64,000 nt of DNA from Drosophila pseudoobscura (taxonomy: Eukaryota; Arthropoda; Insecta; Diptera; Drosophilidae). Location of the stretch: NCBI RefSeq assembly GCF_009870125.1, contig NC_046680.1:9672001-9736000 (forward strand), in the 5' to 3' direction. The notes below the pieces were generated by a model. That model was not told where the DNA came from. It saw nothing but the letters and a program-made list of their open reading frames with translations, and searched no databases. A program made the translations under genes and the position numbers. This document shows, one piece after another, positions 23,829-36,000 of the stretch. Numbering within the stretch: the stretch's first letter is position 1; every line of letters begins with the position of its first letter.

Positions 23829-24054
23829 GTAAGTAATTGTTGATGACCATCGTTCCATTTGAACGGCTCTGAATATTTAAAGTTATCCAAAGAGTAGAAA
23901 TTTCACTTGATTTCTTCTCCTTTGCAGAAGTTTCGATTGCATCTGTGCTCGGATCTGTCTGCTCCACTTATTTATAGCACGAAAATATTTTGCATTTCTA
24001 TCTTTGGAATCCCCTCTGCAATCTGCAGCCAGTGAATTCCGGGCTAGCGGGCTT

Positions 24055-24064
24055 CTATTTTTAG
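24055..24064 (+). promoter_or_regulatory. consensus MEF2 site upstream of tn
   Basis: CTATTTTTAG matches the MEF2 consensus CTA(A/T)4TAG exactly. MEF2 drives muscle differentiation genes and tn is expressed in muscle, so a MEF2 input is plausible. It is a single 10-base match without conservation data. Confidence 0.35.
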
Positions 24065-27000
24065 CCAACACATTTCCACTCCCAAAAGGGAGACTGGCAG
24101 CGGGAGTCGTGACAAAGTTCCGACCTTGAGAAGCAACATTTGTGCTGTTCAACGAAGGTTTCCCCTGCTCCCGAAAAGGGAGTGCTGGGAAAGTGTCGGG
24201 GAAAGTGAAAACTTTTCAATTAGCCAACTCGAGATTAGTAGTATGTGGCACAAGTGGAATGCTGAGTAGAGCATTTTCTCCGACCAATGCTCGCTCCAAT
24301 TTTCAATGAAGTTTATTTTTAGGGCCTGTTACAGCGAGATACAGAGGCGCACGCAGAAATAGCCCGTTCCGCAGCTATGGGATAGATGGAAAATGCCGGC
24401 GTGTGGCCAAATTAATACACGCTCATTTCATGACGTCAACCAGCGGTGTGTACATAGATTCTACGAGTTGGACCAATTGGTATCCGACGGATAAGCAAAT
24501 AAGTTGGCCGCACTTAGAAATGCTTTCTTCGAGAGAACTTCATCTCCAATCCACAAACCGCAAGCCACACGCACAGAGGCACTCTTACATGTAAAGTATT
24601 TGTATCTTCTGTATCTCATTAATGGGCTGCAGCTATAGATATACACAGATACATACACACACGAAGACATGGGGCGATTGCTGCCAAGAATATATATTTT
24701 TGCGTTTCTCTGACGATCGCACATTTTGTTTTGCTTCTCTCTCTCATATCGGGATACATGGTCGTCTGCAGATACACAGAGAAAGAGAGAGAAAGTGAGA
24801 GCGAGTGAGAGACGATTTGTATATATTTAAAATATTATAGACTGCTCTTGTTTTGCTTGGCTCATGTGCTTGGCAATTTTCACTTGCCTTCAGTCGCTTT
24901 TTACATTTCCAATCGAATTCTACGAGGCGCGTTGCCCAACAAAACTTTAACGAAACCAAAAAAAAAAGAAAACAACTTGTATATACTATATATAGATTTA
25001 TTGAAAGTTAAGCAAATATAAATCAATCGGAAGTCGCGCACACATTTAATGAAAGTGCCCCGGATCGAGAAACGAGGACTCGCAACGATTTTTCAGCGAC
25101 TGAGTTTTAAGGCTTCGCGCATTGCCAAAAACCAATTGCATTTTATGATTGCCTTCGAGTGCCGCTTTGACAGCACCAGCAGCAACGCTTGCCCAGCAGT
25201 TTTCCATTTTCTATTGGTGAGTTATCCTTCTCCGCCTTTTCTTTTTTTTTGTTGGTGGGGTTTTTAGACGAGTTGGCTGTTTGGCTGCGGTTTAGTGTGA
25301 CCCAAATTTCATCGAATTCATTTCAATTTATTTGTGTTGATTTCAATTTTCAATGTTTTCTGCGTGCTGCTGCTGCTGCTGCTCCTGACGATGGTGATGA
25401 TGGCTCTGTGTCCGCTGTCACTCGACGCCAAGAGTTTGACCCATTTCTGTGTCTGTGTCAGTTTCAGTTTTTCTTTTGGCAGCGCATTGTGAGCCATGCC
25501 AATTTGTTGAGGGTCAAGTGTTTGCCGCATTTCCGTTTCGTGTCTACCGTTTAACGCTTTTCCATTTCCCGTTGACCGTGCGCGCACACACTGCTCACAT
25601 AACTCGATTTAATTTTAACCCACCCAAGGTTAATGAATCTCTTGCTGTTTTCTCTTGTACCAGCAACTGTGGCCATCAATCTCTCGAGGAAAACAAAGGA
25701 AAACAAGTTCATCTATAGACTAATTAGAGGAACTATTCGTTTGGTTTGTCATCCAATGCCACACATTCATTGCGGTCGTCCGCTATCCACTTTCCGCCTA
25801 ATTTGATGCGTATTAAAAGCATTTTGGAGTTGCACGGAATTTTATCAGATATTTTACACACTTATACGGGCTGCGCTCAGCCACAGACGAGCATCATGGG
25901 AGACCTTTCAGCTTTTCAATGCCAGCTGACCTCCCCTCTATTCTGAACTCTTTTCATAGCTGGGGGAACCGCCGAAAAATTTAACTCAGAGCTCGAGTCT
26001 GCCAGAGTGCGGCGGGAGAAGAGTTCGCTGGTTGTTTCCATTATGCCGGAGAGCAGAGCTCTGCTCTATTCATTTTAATCCTTTCAGCGGCCATTCACAA
26101 ATGCAATGGCTAAATTAGTTTTGCCACACATCCCCCCCTCCGCTTCCCTACCCAGCCAGCCGCACAGTATACCCTCTATTCAGGACCCGCTCTGCTGTAC
26201 GCACAATTTGTGCTAGCGACAAAATTTCTATTCAATTTGATTTTAAGCGCATTTTCCAGTTAATTGCACAGCTTTCGCATATGTCCGTGTGTCGGACGTA
26301 TGGATACAAGCACAACAATTTTCGTGGCAGAGGCGTGTCACATATATTTTGAACTTTTGGCCGCATTAAATTGATGACTTAAATTTCCGTAGCAACAAAC
26401 ATACAACAATAATGGGAAACAGGCGCACGACAATTAGCAGTGGCTGCCATGGACATGGACATCGACATGGATATGGATATGGGGAAATAGAGAAAGAGAT
26501 GCTTCCATAATAATACCCCTATCTGGGCACATAGCATACGTATATTTACGAGCAGGAAGTGCGCACTGGTTTGGGCACGACAACCGCGGCGTATGCGCGA
26601 TGCATATCGCCCATCGCCCCGGCAGTCAGCGCAAAATCGCATTTATATTTATACATTATATGTATACACGAGTATGAGCAGAATTTCTCTGCTGTGCGCT
26701 GCCTGCCTCTCTCTCTAAGAAATGTGTGTCATTTTTATTATTAAAATCTCAACGCAAGAGGTGCAGGAAGAGACGTATTAAAAGCAATTGACATGGCTAA
26801 AGCGCACTCGAGCTTATGAGGAATTGTAGCTTACGAGAAGGGGAAATCCTTTATTGAAGAGCGATATCATAGGAATGAATTTAAGGGCTTCCTGAGAAAA
26901 TTGTCCGAAAATAAATATAGAAGAACTTGGTAAATTTCATGCAGAGGTAACAGAAAAAACTCCGCCATGTCCTTCATTCTGGATTTGTCTGCCTTAAAGC

Positions 27001-27812
27001 TCGAAAAAAATTATAAAGGAGCTTTGAATAAAAAGAGAATAACAAGGGTGCATACATATTTAGCAGTATATGCCCTGAAAAAGGATTTCGGGGCAATGTA
27101 TTTATTTCATATTTCCTTGTTTATCTTCAAATTTAAAATTAAATGTGTTTTAATTGAAAGGAAATGCAACTGTCTCTCAAGTGTTATATCTATGGCTACC
27201 AATTTCAACGAGTGGGTCGTAAGATTCATTATTTGTGGAAAAGTGTATGTGGAGCTTGCATTAGGTTTCCTGCGCGTATTAAACCGGTCGCAACCCGAAA
27301 CATCAGCAGAATTTCGGTCTCTTGTAAATAAACTTGTCGGAGCCGCTTTTAATGAAGCAGCCATAAGAAGATTTGTGGCTTAGTGTATTTTGGCCGGGCC
27401 AAATGAAGCCCGACGACAGGGAGGGGCAAGCTCCGATGGCAGCCCGCGACTTACAATACGACAACGAAATGGTCAATTTATTGTATGACTTTTGGGGGCT
27501 GCCACGGCTGTGTTCATTCAAATGCAAGAATTTCCTGCCAATCGGATTTTTGGCGTGGATTTTTTTGGGAGCGAGCTTACCGACTGACAGATGGCCTGAC
27601 TGTGTGTCTGGCTGACTGACTGACTGACTGTCTTTCTGTCTGTTGTCTTATGATGAGCTTAAGGAGGGAGAGAAAGTGAATTTATAATGATATGAATATC
27701 AAATTGACAGCATCTTTGTGGTCTAATCGAATCAGGTCTAATGATTGTCTCTCTTCCTTTATCTTTCTATGTGTGCGTGTGTCTTCGCTTCCTTTTGGGG
27801 ACACAGTGAGCC

Positions 27813-30800
27813 ATGGAGCAATTTGAGCAGCTGTTGACGTGCTGCGTATGCCTGGACAGGTATCGCATACCGAAGCTGCTGCCATGTCAGCACTCCTTCT
27901 GCATGGAGCCCTGCATGGAGGGACTGGTGGACTATGTGCGACGTCAGGTAAGGATATCATCATCATTAATCATCATTCAAATCAGTATACATATGTACAT
28001 ACATACATATGTACTCGTATCTGTGGCAATTTGGTTAATGCCTCGCCGACGTCACACATCACTGTGCGGCCGCTTAACTACAAAATCTCATGAGCAAAAT
28101 CAGATGAAATGGGAATGAAAACAAAAAGGCGCCCAGCAAGACGCCCCCGAAAATGTTTTTTTGAGTATTTATCGCGTTGCCTGAGGCGCATTTGCGTAGA
28201 TATCTTGTTGAAAAATTATACATAAAGACACAAAATTATATATACGCTCGTACATACAGATATCCGTGTACTGCGCTACTTATAGTCTCCGCAGATTCGA
28301 ACGTCTCTGTCTGCGTGTATTTATAAATTCTGTTTTTGGCTCTCAGCCAGCGCCACGCAAATAATTGGTAAGCATTTTCATTGTGCTGGCCCTACTCGGT
28401 AAAATACAGACAACCACACACGGATACTCGTACATAGTTAGATAGATAGATAGGTAGAAAGAGAGTTGCAATAACTGTCATGCGAATTGCAAAAGCCGCA
28501 AAGAGAGATTGATTTTTGTGGCTGAAGGCTGACAGGAGATGAAGAAACTTCACGAAAAGACGCACTCAAGATGCCTTCACATGAATCAGGACAAATGTGA
28601 AAGGTTTTTAAGGTTGCGCACAGCTAGTACAAGAAGATTAAGGCATATCAATTAAAGATAACTAACATCTTAGTGAAATGTTGGGGAAGAGCCAAGTAGC
28701 CTTCGATAGCCTTAAGGTAGCTCAAAGGATTCAAAGAATCATTCATTAAATCTGATCTTAAGCTTTGAATTAATGCAATTAATTTTCTACGTGCGAATAA
28801 GCAAGACTAATCCAGATAATACCCTCCAATCCTCAGGTGAAATGCCCAGAATGCCGTGCCGAACATCGCATACCCTACAACGGCGTGCAGGCCTTTCCAA
28901 CGAATGTAACGCTACAGCGCTTCCTGGAGCTGCACATCGAAATCACCGGAGAGCTGCCCGATCCGACATCAGGTAAGGAATGCAAGCAATTAAAATGATT
29001 TTACTAGTCTCTGAAAAGCGATAGAGGAGAAGCCTTTGAAGGGTCTCTCGCCTTATTTAATATAAAAGGTCAAATTCCAAACTGCAATTTTCCCCTTTTG
29101 CTTCATTCGATTTGAGCAAAAATATTTGTGCAATAAAACAGAATCCTTTGAGTGCAGAAATCAGTAATTAGAAATCAGAAATCAGAAATCCTGGCGGCAG
29201 AGGCAAGCAAGGAATGTTATTAATAAAAAAAATGCTGCCATGTAATCGTTTGTGTAACTTTAATTAAATTCCGCTAAAAGGGAAAACAAAAGAAATGGAA
29301 AACAATGGGAAAAGCTATGGGTATGCCAGCCGAATGTACGACTATGCTCGTCGAACAAAAATTGCCATTCGCCATAATGTTTGGGTTTCCAATTAAAAAG
29401 TCAGAAACTTTCCCCGGCCATCTGACAGCAATTAAAACTAAGCAAAGCCAAATTGATTTTGTTTGAGCAATTTGCATTTTGCCGGTCCACAAATTGCGGA
29501 TCGGGCTGTCAGCATGACTGTGCGTATCTATCAGAATATATACATATATATTCCAAGTGGCAAGGTTGATAGTTGTCGAAGTGAGTGAAATATGCAAATG
29601 CATTGCAACTTCTCAATTGCAATCAGCATTAAGTCGAGTACGAGGCATGGGGCATGGGGCATGGGGTAAGAGCTAATAAGGCAGACAAAGCATTTGGTTT
29701 CATTCGTATTTTCTTTTTTTTTTGTTTCTTATTTTTTGGATAAATTTGGTTCTTGGGTATGCAAATGTGTGAAACAAAAGAATTCCTTTTGGCTTTCAGT
29801 GCTCCTCGTTTCGTGTTATGGATATGGCAGGGACAACGACTACAACTTTCATGTGGAATTTGTAAATTCACTTTTCCATATGATTACACAGAAAATATAC
29901 AGAAGCCAAATATTGGCATGCAGCATTCTGGCAGCTCTATGTACATTGTACATGCATACATATCTCTCTATGTATGTGCCCTTCTGTCTGCCCCTCAGTG
30001 GCAAGTTATTGTCAGGCCGGCGGATCTGCTGAGGAGTAAGGCGGGGAGTGTTCATCAGGCATTGCCAATGCCAGCAATTGATGCAGAAAAGTTGACGCTG
30101 TCGAGCTGAGAGTGCAGCAGTAGCGACATCTTCGCAGTGTTTGCTTTGTTGCCCCACTGAGGCAACTGAGGCGGCTCGTTATTTGCATTGCAACAGTCAA
30201 GCCATCGACAACGAGCCAGGACTGCCTTGGCAAAGGATGTGGCACACACACACACACACCCAGAGATAACAAGAGGGAAGGTCTTGCTGGAGCAACGAAA
30301 CTATAAATACCCTCAATTGTTTTTCCAGTAATAGAATTAAAATCATATCTGAGCGCATGATGAAGAAACACATAAAAGTGTCCCTTGTGAGCTTTGCATG
30401 GAGACAGTAGTTTATATTTCACTCATCTGATAGCCATAGTGGCCAGTAGTTGAGAAATTTTGCCTGATCTATGCACATAGCGAGTGCCTTCGAATTAAAT
30501 ATAGGATGCTCGAAGTAGATAAGCGATTCCTCCCAAAACTTACTCTCAAAACTTTATATTGATAAACGGTCAGAGATACCCAATTTACTTTTCTGTGTTA
30601 GTAGATCCTACTAATCCATAATCCCTTCTTCTCTGGAGTATGGAGAGTAAGTAGTCTCCTCCTTGAGAAGTGTATAATGTACACAAACATCCATAACAGG
30701 CGCTTAGGTGCAGTTGATTTCTTGCTCTTGAAATCGCATTAGTGAATGCAACAGACATCCAGCCCGGAGTCTGTTTCGGCCCTGCCCCCCTACAGCATGG

Positions 30801-33001
30801 CAGACACGGAATGTGGAAGGAATTTGTTGCCAAGAGTGCAAATTGATGAGCTGCTGGCATGGCTGGCATTTTATTGTTCAACTCAAGGGAGCCAGGCAGG
30901 AAGTCATTTGGGGCCCCATTTGGAAGCGTATTTTGGGAGGACTGCTACAAACGGAAGACAGATAGGGGGAGGAAAAAGCTGATTAATAATTGTGTGTCTC
31001 TCCTTTCGTAGGTCAAATCATGGAACGTTGTGGCGTCTGCTCGGAGAAGGCCTATCTGTCTCATTGTGCGCACTGCGAGAAGAAGATTTGCGAGGACTGC
31101 AAGAGCGCCCACATGGACATACTCCGCCGTGAGATAACGCGCTTCAACTCACAGGTGAGTCCGGACCTGATCTTTCAATTGGCTTTTGCTTACGCACCTC
31201 ATACCCTCTTCAGATCCGCCGCAGCTTGCATCGACTGCAGGACTCCCTAGCCATCATCGAGAAGAACACCATGAGTCTGCAGACGAACGCGATCAGTGTG
31301 ACGGAGGAGATCGACGAGATCTACCATCGTATTACCAAGGCTATCAAGGATCGCTCCGACCAACTAAAGGGCGAGATCGACCGCTACTTGGCCGTGGAGC
31401 TGCGCAACCTCACAACACTCAAGGAGAATCTCGACCTGGAGATCACCAACATCGGCAGCAACTGTGACATTGTCGACAAGTACATGAACGAAACAGTCGA
31501 GTGGGACGACTGCGAGCTTATGGACACCAAGGAGATCTTCCTGAAGACCGTCGAGTTCCTGCGGCACTTCGAGTACGAGAACAACGACTACAGTCGCCGT
31601 GTGCGATTCCTCGTCTCCATCGATCCCAACCAGCTGGTGATGAACCTGGCCACCTTTGGCGACCTCAACATCGCGCCACACTCGACGCCGGGCGGCTCGG
31701 TGAGCAGCTCGCACCTCGCCCCTCCCAGCGGCCTCCAGCCCGGACTAATGCGCTCCAAGAGCGACCACCGCCTGGCCACCCAGTTCCGGCAGCAGGAGGA
31801 GCGTGGTGGCTACAACGACGAGCCCGTCCTTGGCGGCCGGAAGTTCGGAGAGCGTCCCCAGCGCAGTGCCACCAACAGCGATCGCTATGGCGAGAGCAGC
31901 CGCTACGGCCGCTCGGACTATGACTACGAGAACGATTACGAGAACGAGCCCACTTCCGGACGGACAGGCAAGTCCTCGCGCTTCCGGTCACGCTTTGTTC
32001 GCTCGCACCAGAACGACGACTCGGACACCGAGCAGCAGCAGCAGCAGCGTCAGCAGGAGCTGAAGGAGCGCAAGGACCGCGTCCTCGACAGCGAGGATGT
32101 GTCGCGTGGCCAGCTGAGTGGTATCATTCGCCTCAGCGACTGCTCCCGCGTCGTTCAGCGGCTGGCCGACATTGGCAAGGAGAAGAAGTCGGACAAGAAG
32201 TCGGACGCAGCCTCCGCGGCCCAGGCCGCCGTCCAGGCAGCCATCCAGACCCAGAAGGCGGCCATGCAGCGCCAACAGCAGAAGAGCCAACAACCAGCGG
32301 CAGCAGTTGACGAGGACGAACTGGCGCGCCAGAAACGCAAGAGTGCTGCTTCCTCTGGAGCAGCCACCTCGGCGGCCACCAGTGAGGCTGGCCAGGATCA
32401 GCGACCCAACAGCGAGCGGGTGGCGACCCTCAAGGGTCCCCGCGGTGGCGAGGACAGCGACGGCAGTGGCTCCAATCAGGCGTCATCTCCAGTGCGTACA
32501 GCGACAGCAGCGACGCGAGCCGAGGTAAGTGTGAATGAGGCAAATACAGAAGAAGAAGGCGTGGCCAGTGGCAGTGACAGCGAGGTAGACGAGGAGAATG
32601 AGGAACAGGGGGCAGAAGAGGAAGATCAGCAGCAGCAGGCAGAGGTAGAGGAAGTCGAAAACGACTCCGAAGATTCATCGGAATATGAAGAAGTAACAGT
32701 CACCGAAAGCAGCGATGAAGAAGAGGATGTGGTGGTCGAGGCCGTACCTGAGGGAGAGCCCCAGGAGGTGCCAGTGATCAATGTCCTGCCTCCAGAGGGA
32801 GAGCTGTCCAGCAAAGTTCACGAAAGTCCTGCCGCGATCATAAGTCATCCAAATGAAGTTCAGACAGAGAAACCAGAAGAGGATTTAACATCCAATCAGA
32901 GTGAGGAAGATGACGAAGAAGAGTACACAGAAGAGGAGATAGAAGTGACCGATGACGAGGAAGAAGATGAGGATGAGGATCAGGAAGAAGAAGAGACATG
33001 A
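27813..33001 (+). CDS. tn: possible short tn isoform with an acidic tail, no NHL
   Basis: If the donor at 32525 (GAG before GTAAGT) is not used, the frame of exon 4 stays open for 158 more codons to a TGA at 32999-33001. That gives a 733-residue protein: RING, B-box, coiled coil, then a tail dominated by Glu and Asp (for example VEEVENDSEDSSEYEEV and EEEEYTEEEIEV-like runs) in place of the NHL propeller. The open length and strong composition argue for real coding sequence. AATAAA at 33756-33761 could end this transcript. The isoform would lose the NHL substrate-binding surface. I do not know whether it is annotated in other flies. Confidence 0.6.
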
Positions 33002-36000
33002 TAATCGCTATAAAATCTCGCTGTCACTGTTTTTCCGGCACAGTATTTCCCCTGTTTGCATATCCCCCAATGAAAAAAAGAAAATTTAAAAGAATTAATT
33101 ACGTATACGCCATGTGTGCTTCGTTCTTTATTTGTGCTCCATCGTTCACACTTCCCCTCCGCTCCGTAAGTGTTTGTCGAACCGTTCGAAACAGAGAGGG
33201 CAAACTTAAACTTGCCGTTAACCGTTAACTGTTATCGTTACTCTTACTGTTAATCTTACCATTTCCTTTAACAAAACATTTCCCTGGGTATTTTCCTTTC
33301 CGTTCCGTTCCTCTCTTTTCTGTTTTATTTTACTTTATGTTTTGTTCATACATATTTCGTTTGTTTGGTTTTTGTTTAAGTGTATTTTAAGTTGTGGTGT
33401 TCATTTATTTACATTTATTTCATTGTTTTCCCCATTTTCCGTTGTACTTGTTTTCCATTTCCCCCATTTTAATGTCTCGTGAGCGCCTTTCACTTAATGC
33501 TGTTTTGGGTCAGAACCTTTTGCTTGAAAGTCCCCATGAATATCCGGGCAGAAAGTTTCGGCCCAAAACTTCGGACATCAGAAATCGTCAATTGTACAAT
33601 ATTGTAGACATTCATCACTATATGTATATGTGTGCATATATGTATGTATGTATCGTATATGTATACTCGTATATAGAAATATATATATTTTTTTATTTTA
33701 GTAGTTTAACATCTATTACCTTATCGTTAGTTAGAGACTGGCAGCGGTTACAACGAATAAAACAACTAAATCAATTTACAAAATTTTCGTTTTGGATGTA
33801 ACAAATATTTTCCTACAATTCTGTTTCTCTCGCACACCCTACTTCTCTATCTCTTTCTCTGTTTGTTTTCTCTTCTTTTTGCAAGTGTACAAGCGATGTG
33901 GTAGTGATGCTAATTTGCTTAAATCTTACTAAATAAATTTGGTCATTGCTGTCGAGTTGCATAAACCACAGACCCAAATCAACCAAAGCGACATTTCTTC
34001 CTGTCTTTCTTTCTCACCCCCTCTGTCTCTCTCTCGCGTTGTTACCAGTGCCTCTCTGTCATTATTCTGAATATTTATTCTTTGTTTCATTCCTTTTTTG
34101 CGTTGCTATATCGTTGTTTTTCAATTTCTGATGTCCGCTGTAAATATTTCTGTTGTACATGTCTTTCTATCTTTTTTCTGTTTTTTTTTCTATCCTCTTA
34201 ACACCCGCATCCTCTGCTGTACCCTCATTCATTCACCCATTCATTGACACATTGTTGCGTTGGCCCCACCCGAAACGCCCACAAAATGCCAACCCTGAGT
34301 TGGGGTTCAATGGCGAAAAATTCACAATCATGCTACTGTCAGCGATGCGGCTGCTTCCGTCAGTTTAACAATGTTTCCAGCTCTCTATATGTATGAGTGT
34401 GAGTATGGGAGTATCTGTGTGAGAGGACGGGTACGTGTGTGTGAGCTATAAAGGGACATATGCACAGTAGCTGCATATTTGTCTGGTTTTTGGCATTTAC
34501 CGAAAGAAATAGGATAAGGTTGTTCGATCAATTAGGAAAACATCAAAGGGAAATGACAAAACGAGTCAATGATGAGTGAGCGACGGAGTTATGAAGGGCA
34601 TTGGACATTGTTAGATGATAATTGAGGGAAAAGTAATATCGAATGTTGCATTGAGAATGGAATTAATTTTGCCTGCCATTCCCTCATTCCTCCACTGCCC
34701 GCACTCCCGCCTAACCATCCCTATTCGCATCCAGTCACACGCATATTCCCATCATCTTCATGTTCATCATATGCCTCAACGTCATGTTTCTCTCTCTCTC
34801 TGTCTGCATCTGAATTGCGTTCGTTGCTTGACCCTTTCGACTAACAGACAGCCAGCGCCACAGACTCTGATGCAACTCCCACTCCTCCTACCACCCAACA
34901 GTCGAAACCGCCCGTCTCGGCCCAAGTTGCGGCCGTGAAGAAGACCCAGAGATCGGGCAGCAGTGACAGCAGTGCCTCCACCGAAAGCTCTGCCAGCTCT
35001 GGGGCAGCAGCCACAGCTGCAGCAGCAGCGACAGCCTCAGCGGCTCCCAGCAGCAGCAGTCAGCAGAAGGCGCCCAGCACGGCGCGTCATTCGAGTGCCC
35101 GAGACTCGGTAGCCACCACCGCAGTGCCGGAGAAGAAGCCTTTCGTTAGCCGCTTCCTGCCGCAGCACAGCACCCCGGCCACCGCTAATGGTACGGCGGA
35201 CAAGAAGAAGGCCGAATCCAGCTCGAGCAGCGAGGAGGAGACCAGCTCGGAGTCCGAGTCAGAGTCGGAGCCGGAGACCAAGCCCAAGGCCAGTGCGACC
35301 AGCAGCAGCAACAGTGCCAGCAAGTCCACGCCCAGCAGCGCCTCCAGCTCGACAACGGCGGCCACCGGCAGCTCCACCAGCGGCAGCTCCTACCGTGATC
35401 GCCTGGAAGCCCGGCGTGCTTCCCGCGACGACAGTGCGCTAGCGGCGGCATCGCGCAGTACTTATGCCACGCCCTCGAGCAGCGGCTATGGCAGCGGGAG
35501 CAGCAGCACCGCCCGCACACGCACCGTGCCCGCGCCACATCATGCGGGAGAGAGCGAGGACCGTTATGGCAGCAGCAGCGGCACTGGCAGCAGGTATTTC
35601 CTTCCCGGGGGCCACAGTTCCGCCATTTTGTAGTTTCTATAACTGGACTAATTTGCATGGCTAATGAGGACACAAACACGATACACACACTCACACTCTT
35701 GAATCTAGACGCTTATATGCTACTGATGATACAAAGATACACGCTCCGCACAGATACATATCTGATGAGCACGGAATAAACATGCATAGATTGTGTGTCA
35801 AGTATCGCTGTTGATGTTCGGTCGGTAATTTGTTTTACTGTTTTTTTGTGGGTCAAAACTAATTGAATTACACTTAACCAAACTGCCTGCAATTAATTTT
35901 TGTTGCAATAATTTAAATTTGAAATAGATCTATATACTCGCACAGATTGGCTTTAATTGAAATGCATAATGGATTTCATGTTGGTTTTGGTTTGCGATAC

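Larger units (their letters stand above)
14650..27812. other. 13 kb non-coding region upstream of tn
   Basis: No frame in this stretch shows a recognisable domain or a chain of phase-compatible exons. It has the texture of fly intronic and enhancer DNA: AT-rich, with dinucleotide runs and poly-A/T tracts. A good acceptor (TTTGGGGACACAG, ending 27806) lies six bases before the tn start codon. This implies that at least one leader exon of tn is spliced from upstream, so much of the region is probably first intron of tn plus its regulatory DNA. Candidate leader elements are listed separately. Confidence 0.5.

Noticed and set aside
26967..27383. 138-codon plus-strand frame just upstream of tn
   Set aside because: Low-complexity hydrophobic and basic composition, no motif, AT-rich context; consistent with chance.
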